Of a DNA stretch of 64,000 bases, positions 18,511-27,966 are shown in pieces. The stretch is from Tropicibacter sp. Alg240-R139 (GTDB lineage: Bacteria > Pseudomonadota > Alphaproteobacteria > Rhodobacterales > Rhodobacteraceae). The translations under genes and the position numbers were made by a program. Each line of letters starts with the position of its first letter. Position 1 is the first letter of the stretch. The notes beneath the pieces were generated by a model that saw only the letters and a list, made by a program, of their open reading frames with translations, did not search any database and was not told where the DNA came from. The stretch lies in NCBI RefSeq assembly GCF_900537075.1, contig NZ_UNRA01000002.1, positions 951,228 through 1,015,227 on the forward strand, read 5' to 3'.

Positions 18511-18622
18511 AACCTCCGCTCCATCTTTTCCTATTAGCCAATCATCACACTGGCCGCGACTTCATACAGTTTGAAGACCGAAGGCAGAGCCGTCTATACA
18601 GCCAGACATGTAACGGTTTTGT

Positions 18623-19417
18623 TTAACCCGCCCAGTCCAACCAGTTCTCGGGCGAGCTGCGAAAGACGTTGATGTCCACATTGCCCTCAATCCCCGGTAC
18701 GCGTCCTGTGCCGGTGTATTGCCAAAACGTCCAGTTCTGACGCGGATAAACCTCGCGCGGGTGTCCAGCCACAGACCGCAGCCAGAATTGCGTCCCGCGT
18801 AGCTTGCCGATCCCGGTATCGCGGTAGAAGTCCACCGTCGTGTAGACGACAGGGCGCTTGCCGTAATGTCGTTCAAGGATGCTTAGAAACTTCAACGCCT
18901 CGGACCTGACCGTCGCGCCATCAGGACGCTTTGTGCAGGTGCGTGAACGCGGGTTCCATTCCATATCCAACACATGCGGCAAGGCGCTCGAATCTTTGGG
19001 CACATTTTGAATGAACCAGCGCGCTTGCTCGGCAGCGGTTCGACAGAAATAGTAATAATGGTAGGCGCCATACCGCACCCCGGCCCGCTTGGCGCCGTCG
19101 CGATGCAATTCGAACTTGGGATCGGCAACATCGCCGCCTTCGGTCGCCTTGATAAAGGCAAAGCTCACACCGGAATTGCGCGCCTTGCGCCAGTCGATTG
19201 CGCCCTGCCAGCGGGAAATGTCGATACCGTGCACAGGGTATGCCCGCGGCGAGCGGCCTTCCCATTCGTGAGGATCGCTGTCGCCGAACTTGGGATATGT
19301 CACCACAGGTCCACCGACAGGGGACACCCGTGCGGTCTGAGGTTCGGGAGCACGCTGGCGCGAGCCGCAGGACACAAGTGAAATCGCCACTAGACACAAA
19401 CCAAGATACTTGAACAT
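18623..19417 (-). CDS. GH25 lysozyme-like lipoprotein
   Basis: The 264-residue product has a lipoprotein signal (MFKYLGLCLVAISLVSC, lipobox Cys about residue 17) and a glycoside hydrolase family 25 domain from about residue 60. The catalytic region is visible as HGIDISRWQGAIDW near the start and VLDMEWNP in the middle, with the C-terminal FWQYTGTGRVPGIEGNVDINVF typical of GH25 muramidases. It probably cleaves peptidoglycan in the periplasm while anchored to the outer membrane. A strong GGAGGG precedes the ATG at 19417. It is not obviously linked to its neighbours; the 190-bp region upstream separates it from the divergent aminotransferase. Confidence 0.9.
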   Translation of the reverse strand: MFKYLGLCLVAISLVSCGSRQRAPEPQTARVSPVGGPVVTYPKFGDSDPHEWEGRSPRAYPVHGIDISRWQGAIDWRKARNSGVSFAFIKATEGGDVADPKFELHRDGAKRAGVRYGAYHYYYFCRTAAEQARWFIQNVPKDSSALPHVLDMEWNPRSRTCTKRPDGATVRSEALKFLSILERHYGKRPVVYTTVDFYRDTGIGKLRGTQFWLRSVAGHPREVYPRQNWTFWQYTGTGRVPGIEGNVDINVFRSSPENWLDWAG

Positions 19418-19610
19418 CAATCCCTCCGGCCTCTGGGCAAATCGGCCCGCCTAGTACCAATAGATGACGTGTGTCGCAGGATTGACCACCTCTTTTTTAA
19501 CTCTCCCCGACTTTTGGTTGGATCATGCCAACAGCCTCAATCAATTGCCATTGGCCCCACATCCCCGCATAACCCTTGGAAACTTTTGAACTCAGCTTCA
19601 GGACAATCCC

Positions 19611-20462
19611 ATGACCCGCACCGTTTTCGTCAATGGCACCTACGTACCCGAGGATCAGGCCACCGTTTCGATCTTTGATCGCGGGTTCCTGATGGGCGAT
19701 GCGATTTATGAGGTCACAACGGTCATCAACGGCAAGCTGATCGAATTTCCCGCCCATATGAAGCGCCTTGCACGCTCGCTGGCTGAAATCGAGATGCCGT
19801 TTGAGGTAGACGAGGAAGCCCTGCTGGAGATGCACCGCGCGTTGATCGCCCGTAACGATTTGGATCAGGGCATGATTTACATGCAGGTCAGTCGCGGTCC
19901 AGCAGATCGTGATTTTGTCTACCCCGCTGATCCAAAACCCACGCTGATCGCTTTCACGCAGTCGATCCCGTGGCTGTCGATGCCGTTCGTTGAGACCGGG
20001 TTCAAGGTCGTGTCCTGCCCCGACAAACGCTGGGGTCGGCGCGACATCAAAACGGTGCAGATCCTGTGGACCTGCATGAGCAAGGTCGATGCTGTGCGAC
20101 AGGGCGCCGATGACGTCTGGTTTGTCGAGGATGGGCTGGTGACCGAAGGGTCCAGCTGCAATGCCTTCATCATCAAAGACAACCGCCTCATCACCCGCGC
20201 CCTGTCCCACGACATCCTGCACGGCGTCACCCGCGCGGTCATTCTGGCGTTTGCCAAAGACCAAGGGCTGGAAATCGAAGAACGTGGCTTTTCTGTCACC
20301 GAGGCACAACAGGCGGACGAGGCCTTTGTTACGGCCTCCCCCCTCTTTGCAAGCGGGGTGGTTGAGTTGGATGGCGTCACGATTGGAAGTGGACAACCCG
20401 GCCCGCTGACGATGCAATTGCGTGAGGCGCATATTCGCGAGAGTTTGAAGCAGGGGATATAG
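19611..20462 (+). CDS. Class IV aminotransferase (D-amino acid transaminase-like)
   Basis: The 283-residue product has the fold type IV PLP layout: N-terminal FVNGTYVPEDQATVSIFDRGFLMGDAIYEVT, the PLP lysine at K147 (RRDIKTVQ), then DDVWFVEDGLVTEGSSCNAFII and the C-terminal GVTRAVIL phosphate-binding region. Length and the RGFLMGDAIYEV segment fit D-alanine aminotransferase better than the branched-chain enzyme. It interconverts D-amino acids and 2-oxo acids, feeding either D-amino acid use or D-Glu/D-Ala pools. There is no clear operon partner; the orphan gene starts 55 bp downstream. Confidence 0.85.
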   Translation: MTRTVFVNGTYVPEDQATVSIFDRGFLMGDAIYEVTTVINGKLIEFPAHMKRLARSLAEIEMPFEVDEEALLEMHRALIARNDLDQGMIYMQVSRGPADRDFVYPADPKPTLIAFTQSIPWLSMPFVETGFKVVSCPDKRWGRRDIKTVQILWTCMSKVDAVRQGADDVWFVEDGLVTEGSSCNAFIIKDNRLITRALSHDILHGVTRAVILAFAKDQGLEIEERGFSVTEAQQADEAFVTASPLFASGVVELDGVTIGSGQPGPLTMQLREAHIRESLKQGI

Positions 20463-20517
20463 CCACTAAAGTTCTGGAAAATCCCAATAGCCACTTTACC
20501 AAAGAAGTTCTGATCGA

Positions 20518-21183
20518 ATGAAACATGAAGTAATCAACTCAGTAGGTGTAGTTACCACTCCAATAATTAGTCTATTCACAGCATGGCACCAGTTTTCACC
20601 AAAATCAGACACAATCACGCTTGCTTCTGATGGGCGACTTGAAACTGGCTCCGCGCTAGAAGTTCAACCCTTTGGCGCTCCCAACCTGGAAAGTGGAAAA
20701 AGCCAACCAGTGATTGGACCTGTGACATGGAAGCTCAGAGTACATAACTTTGCCGACAAGGCCGTTTCAATCGTGGGATTTGACGCCTTCTTGCTCAGCG
20801 ACGATGGATCGCCCATCCAATACAGTTCGATGAAAGAACGCCTTCTAAGGTACTCTCCCGCCATGGAAGCCCAATCGCTGCCAGAAAAAATCCCCCCAAA
20901 CGAGAGCCGCGCCTATTTGGTTTCACTACACGTTCCATTTGTATCGGACGAAGACAAAAAATGTGGTGAAACCGAAAAAACTTGGCACGATCTAGAAAGG
21001 TGCTTCTTCCAAAACGGTCGAGACCCTTTCGGCAACAAAGTAACACACAGGGAGTTCAGCGGCGGCGGGTTCATGGCAACTATGGACGAGGCATTCAAAG
21101 GTCCGAGATTCGTTGTGCTACTCGAAACTGCAGATGGGTCGGTTTTCTCAACGCAGATATCCTTTCTACCCGGTGGCCTTTAA
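20518..21183 (+). CDS. Hypothetical protein of lower GC content
   Basis: I do not recognise this 221-residue protein. The N-terminus (residues 6-24, INSVGVVTTPIISLFTAWH) is moderately hydrophobic and could be a short membrane anchor. The rest looks like a beta-rich soluble domain (WKLRVHNFADKAVSIVGFDAFLLSDDG and RFVVLLETADGSVFSTQISF), possibly an immunoglobulin-like fold. The coding sequence is visibly richer in A/T and in codons such as AAA, ACA and CCA than the genes around it, a sign of recent acquisition. It is followed directly by a strong terminator. Confidence 0.65.
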   Translation: MKHEVINSVGVVTTPIISLFTAWHQFSPKSDTITLASDGRLETGSALEVQPFGAPNLESGKSQPVIGPVTWKLRVHNFADKAVSIVGFDAFLLSDDGSPIQYSSMKERLLRYSPAMEAQSLPEKIPPNESRAYLVSLHVPFVSDEDKKCGETEKTWHDLERCFFQNGRDPFGNKVTHREFSGGGFMATMDEAFKGPRFVVLLETADGSVFSTQISFLPGGL

Positions 21184-21210
21184 AATCCCTTTGCAGACGC
21201 ATAACGAAAA

Positions 21211-21234
21211 ACGCCCGAGGTTTCCCTCGGGCGT
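21211..21234. terminator. Bidirectional terminator between orphan gene and icd
   Basis: A perfect 10-bp stem, ACGCCCGAGG (21211-21220) with CCTCGGGCGT (21225-21234), closes a TTTC loop. An A-rich run precedes it and CTTAATTT follows, so it can terminate in both directions. It lies between the convergent orphan and icd genes. Confidence 0.85.
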
Positions 21235-21258
21235 CTTAATTTCATTGCACCAACGCTA

Positions 21259-23472
21259 TCAGCCGATGATCGCGTTCAGGGTCGTGCTCGGGCGCATAAC
21301 TTTGGCCGTTTTCGCTGGGTCGGTGTGGTAATAACCACCCAGATCAACCGGCTGGCCTTGCACTGCTGCCAGCTCGGCCAGGATCGCCGCCTCGCCGTCG
21401 GCCAGCGCCTTGGCGATGCCCGCAAATTCGGCTGCCAGATCGGCGTGGTCCGATTGCGCGGCCAGTGCTTCGGCCCAGTAGCGCGCGAACCAGTAGTGGC
21501 TGTCGCGGTTGTCCGGCTCTCCAACTTTGCGGCTGGGGCTGCGGTTGTGGTCCAGGATGCCTTGGGTCGCAACCTCGGCCGCGTTGCCCAGAACGCCTGC
21601 TTTGGCGTTGCCTTGCGCATCAGCCAGGAAGTTCAGCGATTCACCAAGGGCACAGAACTCACCCATCGAATCCCACCGCAGGTGGTTTTCTTCGACCAAC
21701 TGCTGCACGTGCTTGGGGGCCGAACCGCCCGCGCCGGTCTCAAAAAGGCCACCGCCCTGCATCAGCTTGACGATCGACAGCATCTTGGCCGATGTACCCA
21801 GCTCCAAGATCGGGAACAGGTCGGTCAGATAGTCACGCAGCACGTTGCCGGTAATGGCAATGCTGTCGTTACCAGCAGTGATGGTTTTCAGCGACTGAGC
21901 GGTTGCTTCGCGCGGCGCCATGATCTGAAACTTGTCGGCAACGCCAGCGGCCTCCAGAGCGGGCTTCACGTATGCGATCAGCTGCGCGTCATGGGCACGA
22001 TTTGCGTCCAGCCAGAAGATCGCTTCGGAGCCCGTCAGGCGCTGACGGTCCATCGCCAGTTGGATCCAGTTCTCGATCGGCGCTTTCTTGACGGTGCACG
22101 AACGCCAGATGTCGCCACCATCAACGTCGTGCGAATGCAGCGTCTCGCCATTGGCCAGAACGATGCGGATCGTACCATCAGCAGGAGCCTCAAAAGTGGT
22201 CGGGTGCGAACCGTATTCTTCGGCTTTTTGCGCCATCAAGCCAACGTTGGCCACGGCGCCGGCGGTGGTCACGTCCAGCGCGCCGTTGGCCTTGAAGAAG
22301 TTGATGGTCTCGTCATAAATGGTCGAATAGCAGCGGTCAGGGATGACGCAGTTGGTGTCGCCCTTCTTACCTGCGCCGTCCCAGCCCTTGCCGCCCGCGC
22401 GGATCACGGCCGGCATGGATGCGTCGATGATCACATCCGACGGCACGTGCAGGTTGGTGATGCCGCGGTCTGAGTCGACCATATACATCGCCGGGCGGTC
22501 GGCGGTGACGGCGTCGATGGCTGCCATGATCTCGGCGTCGTCTTTGACGCGATCCAGCAGGTCACCCATACCCGAATTGGTGTTCACACCCAGGGCGTCC
22601 AGCTTGTCGCCGAACTGTTCGAACACCGGGGCCAGCCATGCTTTGACCGCGTGGCCAAAGATGATCGGGTCGGACACTTTCATCATGGTCGCTTTCATGT
22701 GAAGCGAGAACATGGTGCCGTCTTTCTTGGTGTCTTCGATGGCCTCGGTCAGGAACGCGCTCAGTGCTTTGGCTGACATGAAAGTCGCGTCAGCAACGGT
22801 GCCCTCGTCCAGCGGCCAAGCGTCTTTCAACGCGGTCACGGCGCCGTCTTTGCCGACAAACTCGATCTTAGCAACACCAGCCTGCGCGGCAGTGATGGTG
22901 GCCGAAACTTCGTTGGCGTAGAAGTCGTTGCCGGGCATGGACGACACTTTGGTCTGGCTCGATGCGTCCCAGGCCCCCATCGAATGCGGGTTCTTCTGGG
23001 CGTAGTTCTTAACCGCGCGGGCAGAGCGGCGGTCCGAATTGCCCTCGCGCAGAACCGGGTTCACGGCCGAACCCTTGATGGCGTCATAACGTGCACGCAC
23101 CTCTTTTTCCGCATCGGTCTTCGGCTCTTCAGGATAGTCGGGCAATGCATAGCCTTGGCCTTGCAGCTCTTCGACGGCGGCAACCAGCTGCGGCACCGAG
23201 GCTGAAACGTTGGGCAGTTTGATCACGTTCGCGCTTGGCGTCTTAACCAGCTCACCCAGGGCGGCCAAATCGTTGGACTGGCGTTGTTCGTCGGTCAGGC
23301 TTTCGGGAAAAGCCGAAAGGATGCGCGCGGCGAGCGAAATATCCGGCGTACCAACGGTGATTCCAGCCGAGGAAACGAACTTGCGGATGATCGGCAGGAA
23401 CGAGGCGCTGGCCAGTTCGGGCGCTTCGTCTACAATGGTATACAATAGATCTTGGGTTGAGTTTTCGACCAT
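21259..23472 (-). CDS. icd: NADP-dependent isocitrate dehydrogenase, monomeric type
   Basis: The 737-residue protein has the length and sequence of the monomeric (IDH-II) family: the N-terminus [28 protein letters not shown], the conserved [23 protein letters not shown], the metal/isocitrate site around [24 protein letters not shown], and the C-terminal [13 protein letters not shown]. It converts isocitrate to 2-oxoglutarate with NADPH formation in the TCA cycle. Start at 23472 is set by the conserved N-terminus and AAGG upstream; the longer frame to 23583 is not coding. It stands alone, flanked by a strong terminator and a 259-bp leader holding an inverted repeat. Confidence 0.96.
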   Translation of the reverse strand: MVENSTQDLLYTIVDEAPELASASFLPIIRKFVSSAGITVGTPDISLAARILSAFPESLTDEQRQSNDLAALGELVKTPSANVIKLPNVSASVPQLVAAVEELQGQGYALPDYPEEPKTDAEKEVRARYDAIKGSAVNPVLREGNSDRRSARAVKNYAQKNPHSMGAWDASSQTKVSSMPGNDFYANEVSATITAAQAGVAKIEFVGKDGAVTALKDAWPLDEGTVADATFMSAKALSAFLTEAIEDTKKDGTMFSLHMKATMMKVSDPIIFGHAVKAWLAPVFEQFGDKLDALGVNTNSGMGDLLDRVKDDAEIMAAIDAVTADRPAMYMVDSDRGITNLHVPSDVIIDASMPAVIRAGGKGWDGAGKKGDTNCVIPDRCYSTIYDETINFFKANGALDVTTAGAVANVGLMAQKAEEYGSHPTTFEAPADGTIRIVLANGETLHSHDVDGGDIWRSCTVKKAPIENWIQLAMDRQRLTGSEAIFWLDANRAHDAQLIAYVKPALEAAGVADKFQIMAPREATAQSLKTITAGNDSIAITGNVLRDYLTDLFPILELGTSAKMLSIVKLMQGGGLFETGAGGSAPKHVQQLVEENHLRWDSMGEFCALGESLNFLADAQGNAKAGVLGNAAEVATQGILDHNRSPSRKVGEPDNRDSHYWFARYWAEALAAQSDHADLAAEFAGIAKALADGEAAILAELAAVQGQPVDLGGYYHTDPAKTAKVMRPSTTLNAIIG

Positions 23473-23607
23473 TTTTCTTACCTTCTCGCCCTTCCTGGGC
23501 GTGCGACTAAGATGAAACTCATGCAGCGGGCTGCTGCGGCTGGTGTGGGGCGAACGCCCCGGCCCCAATATCAGGGCGCGCACAACCTCTCACTGGTGTG
23601 CGAATGC

Positions 23608-23625
23608 ACTTCATGTAGATGAAGT
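23608..23625. promoter_or_regulatory. Inverted repeat upstream of icd
   Basis: A perfect 7-bp inverted repeat, ACTTCAT (23608-23614) and ATGAAGT (23619-23625) with spacer GTAG, lies about 136 bp upstream of the icd start. It could be a regulator site or an mRNA leader hairpin. There is no T tract and no known match. Confidence 0.3.
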
Positions 23626-23731
23626 CTTTGCAACGTTCAATCGACCACGCACCGATTCAGGGCGCGCAATTTGACCCAGTTTGCAAGTTTTTCTGTGTTG
23701 CCGCGTAGAATGCTCGATTTTCAGGCATCCC

Positions 23732-25198
23732 TCACCGCATCACAAAGGGGTCGGGAATCGGATCATCCGAGGTCCTCAGCCAGACCGCTTTGACCTTGGT
23801 GTAATCCAGTGCAGCCTGAATTCCGCCTTCACGCCCGTGCCCGCTGAGCCCGTGCCCGCCAAATGGCGCGATAGGAGAGACCGCGCGATAGGTATTCACC
23901 CAGACGATGCCTGCGCGAATACCCCGGATCATCCGGTGCGCGCGAGTCAGACTGCTGGTGAACACACCAGACGCTAGGCCAAAAGCCGTGTTGTTGGCAA
24001 TCTCAAGCGCCTCTTCTTCGGTATCGAAGGACAGAACTGACAAGACCGGGCCAAAGAATTCATTGGTGATGCAGTCCGCATCCGGCGCACCCGAACAGTC
24101 GATGATAGTTGGCGGGAAGTAGAAACCATCACGATCCAGCGCCGCGCCACCAGTGATGACCTTGGCGCCTTGCTGTTCAGATGCTTTAATCAGCGCAATT
24201 GCACGCTCGCGTTGGCGCAGGGTGCAGAGCGGACCCACTTCGGTCACCATGTCATCCGGTGCGCCGATCACTACCTCTTCGGCCTTGGCCGTGAGACGCT
24301 CAAGGAACTCATCCTTGATCTTGTTCGAAATCACCAACCGCGACCCGGCCACACAGCTTTGCCCAGTGGCGGCAAAAATACCCGACACCTGCGCATTTAC
24401 CGCGCTTTCGATATCGGCGTCCTCGAACACGATGAAGGGCGACTTGCCGCCCAGCTCCAACGAGGTCGATGCCAGATTTTCGGCCGAGTTACGCACGATA
24501 TGGCGCGCGGTTTCTGGCCCGCCGGTAAAGGCTACATGATCGACCTTTGGGTGGCTGGTAAGCGTGGCCCCAGCCTCGGCCCCGCCAGTGATCACGTTCA
24601 GCACGCCTTTGGGGAAGCCCGCTTGATCAAAGAAACGGGCAAATTCCAACATCGGCGCGGGGCCGTCTTCGCTGGCTTTCAGAACTATTGTGCATCCCGC
24701 TGCCAGAGCAGGCCCGATCTTGACCGCTGACAGGAAAAGCTGCGAGTTCCACGGAACCACGGCAGCAACGACGCCTATGGGTTCACGCCGCAGCCAGACC
24801 TCCATATCCGGCTTGTCGATGGGCAGATACGCGCCCTCGATCTTGTCGGCCAGGCCCGCGTAATAGCGGTAGTATTCGGCGACATAGGCGATCTGTGCGC
24901 TGGTTTCGCGGATGATTTTGCCCGTGTCGCGGGTTTCCAGTTCTGCCAGACGCGGTGCATTTTCGGTCACCAGATCAGCCAGTTTCAGCAACAGTTTGCC
25001 GCGCTGGGTCGCCGTCATCAAAGCCCAGTCAGAGGACAGAAACGCGCGCTCTGCCGCCTCAACAGCACGGTTTACATCGGAAGCACTGGCCTCGGGCATT
25101 CGCGCCCATGGCAGACCTGTCGCCGGATCAAGGCTATCGAACTGCGCCGCCCCGTCATCAAACGCGCCGTCAATGTACTGCTGAAACTGCTGCATCAT
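23732..25198 (-). CDS. NAD(P)-dependent aldehyde dehydrogenase
   Basis: The 488-residue product is a betaine-aldehyde-dehydrogenase-like member of the ALDH superfamily, with catalytic C282 (FAATGQSCVAGSRL) and E249 (SLELGGKSPF) and the NAD-binding FTGGPETAR. It is the last gene of the five-gene operon starting with DUF1185 and begins 6 bp after the LLM monooxygenase. It probably oxidises the aldehyde released when the monooxygenase or hydrolase acts on the substrate. Two adjacent ATGs (25198 and 25195) are possible; GAGG upstream fits either. Confidence 0.9.
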   Translation of the reverse strand: MMQQFQQYIDGAFDDGAAQFDSLDPATGLPWARMPEASASDVNRAVEAAERAFLSSDWALMTATQRGKLLLKLADLVTENAPRLAELETRDTGKIIRETSAQIAYVAEYYRYYAGLADKIEGAYLPIDKPDMEVWLRREPIGVVAAVVPWNSQLFLSAVKIGPALAAGCTIVLKASEDGPAPMLEFARFFDQAGFPKGVLNVITGGAEAGATLTSHPKVDHVAFTGGPETARHIVRNSAENLASTSLELGGKSPFIVFEDADIESAVNAQVSGIFAATGQSCVAGSRLVISNKIKDEFLERLTAKAEEVVIGAPDDMVTEVGPLCTLRQRERAIALIKASEQQGAKVITGGAALDRDGFYFPPTIIDCSGAPDADCITNEFFGPVLSVLSFDTEEEALEIANNTAFGLASGVFTSSLTRAHRMIRGIRAGIVWVNTYRAVSPIAPFGGHGLSGHGREGGIQAALDYTKVKAVWLRTSDDPIPDPFVMR

Positions 25199-25204
25199 CT
25201 GTCC

Positions 25205-26242
25205 TCATTGAAACGCGGGCATCACGTCCGAAATAAACCGCTCAAGCGAGGCTTTCTTACGCTTGAAACTCATGCTCGAGTCGATCCAGAACGAATACTC
25301 ATCATATCCCAACGCCTCGTACTTCTTGAGCCGCTCAATCACCACCGCTGGTTCACCAATCACCAGATCACGTTCCATGGCTTCGGGCGAATAGAACGGA
25401 TGGGCCGCGATCTCTTCGTCGCTTAGCGTCTTGATAAGCCCCTGATCCACGGGGCGTTCGTTTTTGAACCACGCACCAAAGTAGTTGTAAAACCGGTTTA
25501 GCTCTTCGGCGCCCAATTTCACATCCTCGGGACTGTCGGCCACATAGGTGTGCAGCAACAACATGATCTTGGGCCGTGGTCGATCCGAGAATTTGTCACA
25601 AGCGTCGTTGAACTTGACCATCAGGCTTTCGATCTCGGCCTCGCCCTGCCATAGCGGCGTTACCTGTACGTTACAGCCATTGGAAACAGCAAATTCATGG
25701 CTGTTGGGATCGCGCGCGGCAACCCAGATCGGCGGGCCATTTTCCTGCACAGGCAAGGGCGAGGACGTGGTCGAGGGGAAGGAATGGAACTCGCCCTCTT
25801 GGGCATAATCACCCTCCCACAGCTTTTGCACCGCCGGGATCAGTTCGCGCATCCGCTGACCTGCCTCCCACGCGTCCATTCCCGGCATCATGCGTTCGTA
25901 TTCGTAAGAATAGGCCCCACGCGCGATGCCCAGATCCAGACGCCCATCGGTGATGATGTCCGTCATCGCCGCCTCACCCGCCAGCCGGATCGGATGCCAG
26001 AATGGCGCGATCACGGTGCCGGTGCCAAGGCGCACGTTTTCAGTGTGGCGCGCCACATCGATCAGGTTCAGGAACGGATTGGGCGAGATGGTGAAATTCA
26101 TCCCATGATGTTCCCCCGTCCAGACCGCATGCATCCCGCCCTGATCGGCGATTTTGCACAGCTCGATGAACTCGTCATAGAGCTGTTTCTGATCCTGATC
26201 CGGAGAGATCCGTTCCATATGCGCAAATAGGGAAAACTTCAT
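25205..26242 (-). CDS. LLM-class flavin-dependent monooxygenase
   Basis: The 345-residue product is a bacterial-luciferase-like TIM barrel: N-terminal MKFSLFAHME, the conserved AVWTGEHHGMNFTISPNPF, RLGTGTVIAPFWHPIRLAGEAA and the DGRLDLGIARGAYSYEYERM region. Such enzymes use FMNH2 supplied by a separate reductase, here the neighbouring flavin reductase whose gene ends 4 bp upstream. The pair forms a two-component monooxygenase. The substrate is unknown; Baeyer-Villiger, amide- or sulfonate-cleaving reactions are all possible. It does not resemble RutA closely. Confidence 0.9.
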   Translation of the reverse strand: MKFSLFAHMERISPDQDQKQLYDEFIELCKIADQGGMHAVWTGEHHGMNFTISPNPFLNLIDVARHTENVRLGTGTVIAPFWHPIRLAGEAAMTDIITDGRLDLGIARGAYSYEYERMMPGMDAWEAGQRMRELIPAVQKLWEGDYAQEGEFHSFPSTTSSPLPVQENGPPIWVAARDPNSHEFAVSNGCNVQVTPLWQGEAEIESLMVKFNDACDKFSDRPRPKIMLLLHTYVADSPEDVKLGAEELNRFYNYFGAWFKNERPVDQGLIKTLSDEEIAAHPFYSPEAMERDLVIGEPAVVIERLKKYEALGYDEYSFWIDSSMSFKRKKASLERFISDVMPAFQ

Positions 26243-26245
26243 GCC

Positions 26246-27163
26246 TCAACTCCCTGACATGATCGGGCGGACTTTGCCGCTGATTTGATCGCCAAAATAG
26301 ATCCCGTAAACGCCAATGCGGTTTTCATCGACAAACCGTTCCAGCATGATGTTCAGGGCCGGATCGGCCACGTCCATCAAGGTCGATTTACTCAAGTCGG
26401 TAAAGCTGCCTTTCGTGGGCTTGCCTTCCCCCGCCTGACAGAGAAACGAGATGTGCTGGTGTTCGCGCGCGCCGTCTTCGAAAACGGAATAGATAAAGCC
26501 GGGGTCAGCGGGAACGCCAATTTCCGCAATCAACTGGTTCAAAGCCACTGTAGCGCCTTCTGGGCCAACCGGCATTTGCGGCAACGTTACCCCGCCCAGC
26601 CCATCATCCACCATCAACACCTCATCTCCGCGCGAAATCAACGCGCTCACGATCAGTTTGGCGCCACGGCGCAGCGCCTCAGCCTCGGCCGCAGGTGTGA
26701 CATAAGCGCCGCGCGAGTACCCCAGACCCGGCGCGGTGCTGGTGTCGAACGCCTCGACCTTGCCAATCAGGATGATATGGTCACCTGCGGGCACCGTTTG
26801 ATGCATCGAGCAGTCGAACCAGGCGGATACGTCGTCAAACACCGGAGAGCCATGCGGGCCTTTGGTCCAGTTCACCGCGTCAAAACGATCCTCGACCGGG
26901 CGGGCGAACGTGTTCGACACTTCCTTTTGTCCCTCGGACAACACGTTTATGGCGAACCCCTTAGCCTGTGTCAGCGCGTCATAGTTCTGCGAGGAGTTGG
27001 CGAGGCACACCAGCACCAAAGGCGGGTCAAGCGAAACAGACGTAAATGAATTGGCGGTGAACCCAAGTGGGTTTCCGTCACCATCATGCGACGTCACCAC
27101 CGTGATCCCTGTCATGAAAGTGCCAAAAGCGTTGCGCAAGGCGCGCGGGTCAATCGTGGTCAT
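26246..27163 (-). CDS. Flavin reductase with a degenerate Nudix-like C-terminal domain
   Basis: Residues 1-165 or so form a flavin reductase-like (FMN-binding split barrel) domain: RNAFGTFMTGITVVTSHDGDGNPLGFTANSF, SLDPPLVLVCLANSS, and HIILIGKVEAFD. It should supply FMNH2 to the LLM monooxygenase. The remaining 140 residues are an extra domain absent from short reductases. Its start (SALISRGDEVLMVDD), the stretch TLPQMPVGPEGATVALNQLIAEIGV and the following strands look like a Nudix fold, but the catalytic REUXEE residues are not preserved. The start at 27163 has GGAG upstream; its first four bases overlap the hydrolase stop. Confidence 0.85.
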   Translation of the reverse strand: MTTIDPRALRNAFGTFMTGITVVTSHDGDGNPLGFTANSFTSVSLDPPLVLVCLANSSQNYDALTQAKGFAINVLSEGQKEVSNTFARPVEDRFDAVNWTKGPHGSPVFDDVSAWFDCSMHQTVPAGDHIILIGKVEAFDTSTAPGLGYSRGAYVTPAAEAEALRRGAKLIVSALISRGDEVLMVDDGLGGVTLPQMPVGPEGATVALNQLIAEIGVPADPGFIYSVFEDGAREHQHISFLCQAGEGKPTKGSFTDLSKSTLMDVADPALNIMLERFVDENRIGVYGIYFGDQISGKVRPIMSGS

Positions 27164-27966
27164 TCCGGGCTCCTTTCTTTGATTGGGCGAGCCAGCCATT
27201 CTTGCAGGATATCAGTAACAACTTCTGGCGCGGTCAGATTCACCATATGCCGGTGACCCTCGATAATGACAGCTTCGCCATCCCACGCTGCATCCGCCAT
27301 TTTCTGTGACATCTCGGGCGTCGAATTCGGGTCGCCGTCACCAGTCAGCGCCAGCATGGGGCACGTCACATTTGCCCAACCGTCGGCGTAAGTGTCATCG
27401 CCACGTGCAAAGGCACCATAGGCCGTAGCATAGCCACCCTGGTCTACCGCCCCAAGCCACCCAGCCACCAGTTCACGCGCCTCATGCTCTTGCGGCGCAA
27501 ACCACCGCTTCAAAGGCGTCTCAAGGTCGCTGGCGCCCCCGCGGATCTCTTGCGCTCGGGCTTCGACCGCGTTTCGGGCATCGGCAGGACGACGATAAAC
27601 CCCGTTGACAACGGCCACCCGCTTCACCTGCTCAGGGCGCTCCATGGTCATGCCGCCAGCAATCAACGCCCCCATCGAGTGACCGACCAAATTGACCCGC
27701 CCGACATTCAAAGCCGTCAAAACTGCATCTGCCCAAGCCACAAAATCCGGCAATTCAGCCGTAACAGGCAACGGATCGCTGCCCCCATGCCCCGGCATAT
27801 CCACCGCGATCACGCGATGGGTCGCCGCCAACGCAGCAATCTGCGGGCCCCAAGCAGCCGACTGCATGCCAACCCCGTGGATCAGCACCACCGGTTCGCC
27901 CTGCCCCGCTCCGCGGTAGGCGATCTGGCCGTATGGCTCAGACAGCTGCAGGGTTGTCAACGTCAT
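27160..27966 (-). CDS. Alpha/beta-fold hydrolase
   Basis: The 268-residue product is a typical alpha/beta hydrolase: oxyanion region VVLIHGVGMQSAAWGPQ, nucleophile elbow LVGHSMGALIAGG, acid in LALTGDGDPNSTPE and histidine in IIEGHRHMVNLTAPE. It resembles ester, carbon-carbon or carbamate-type hydrolases of catabolic clusters. It overlaps the DUF1185 gene upstream by 29 bp and the flavin reductase gene downstream by 4 bp, so it is tightly coupled. The start at 27966 has AAGGA 8 bp upstream. It may hydrolyse the ester or lactone made by the monooxygenase. Confidence 0.88.
   Translation of the reverse strand: MTLTTLQLSEPYGQIAYRGAGQGEPVVLIHGVGMQSAAWGPQIAALAATHRVIAVDMPGHGGSDPLPVTAELPDFVAWADAVLTALNVGRVNLVGHSMGALIAGGMTMERPEQVKRVAVVNGVYRRPADARNAVEARAQEIRGGASDLETPLKRWFAPQEHEARELVAGWLGAVDQGGYATAYGAFARGDDTYADGWANVTCPMLALTGDGDPNSTPEMSQKMADAAWDGEAVIIEGHRHMVNLTAPEVVTDILQEWLARPIKERSPE

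Noticed and set aside
25205-27966. Possible pyrimidine (Rut) operon
   Set aside because: LLM monooxygenase, flavin reductase and hydrolase are present, but RutB, RutC and RutG are missing and the LLM protein does not look like RutA.
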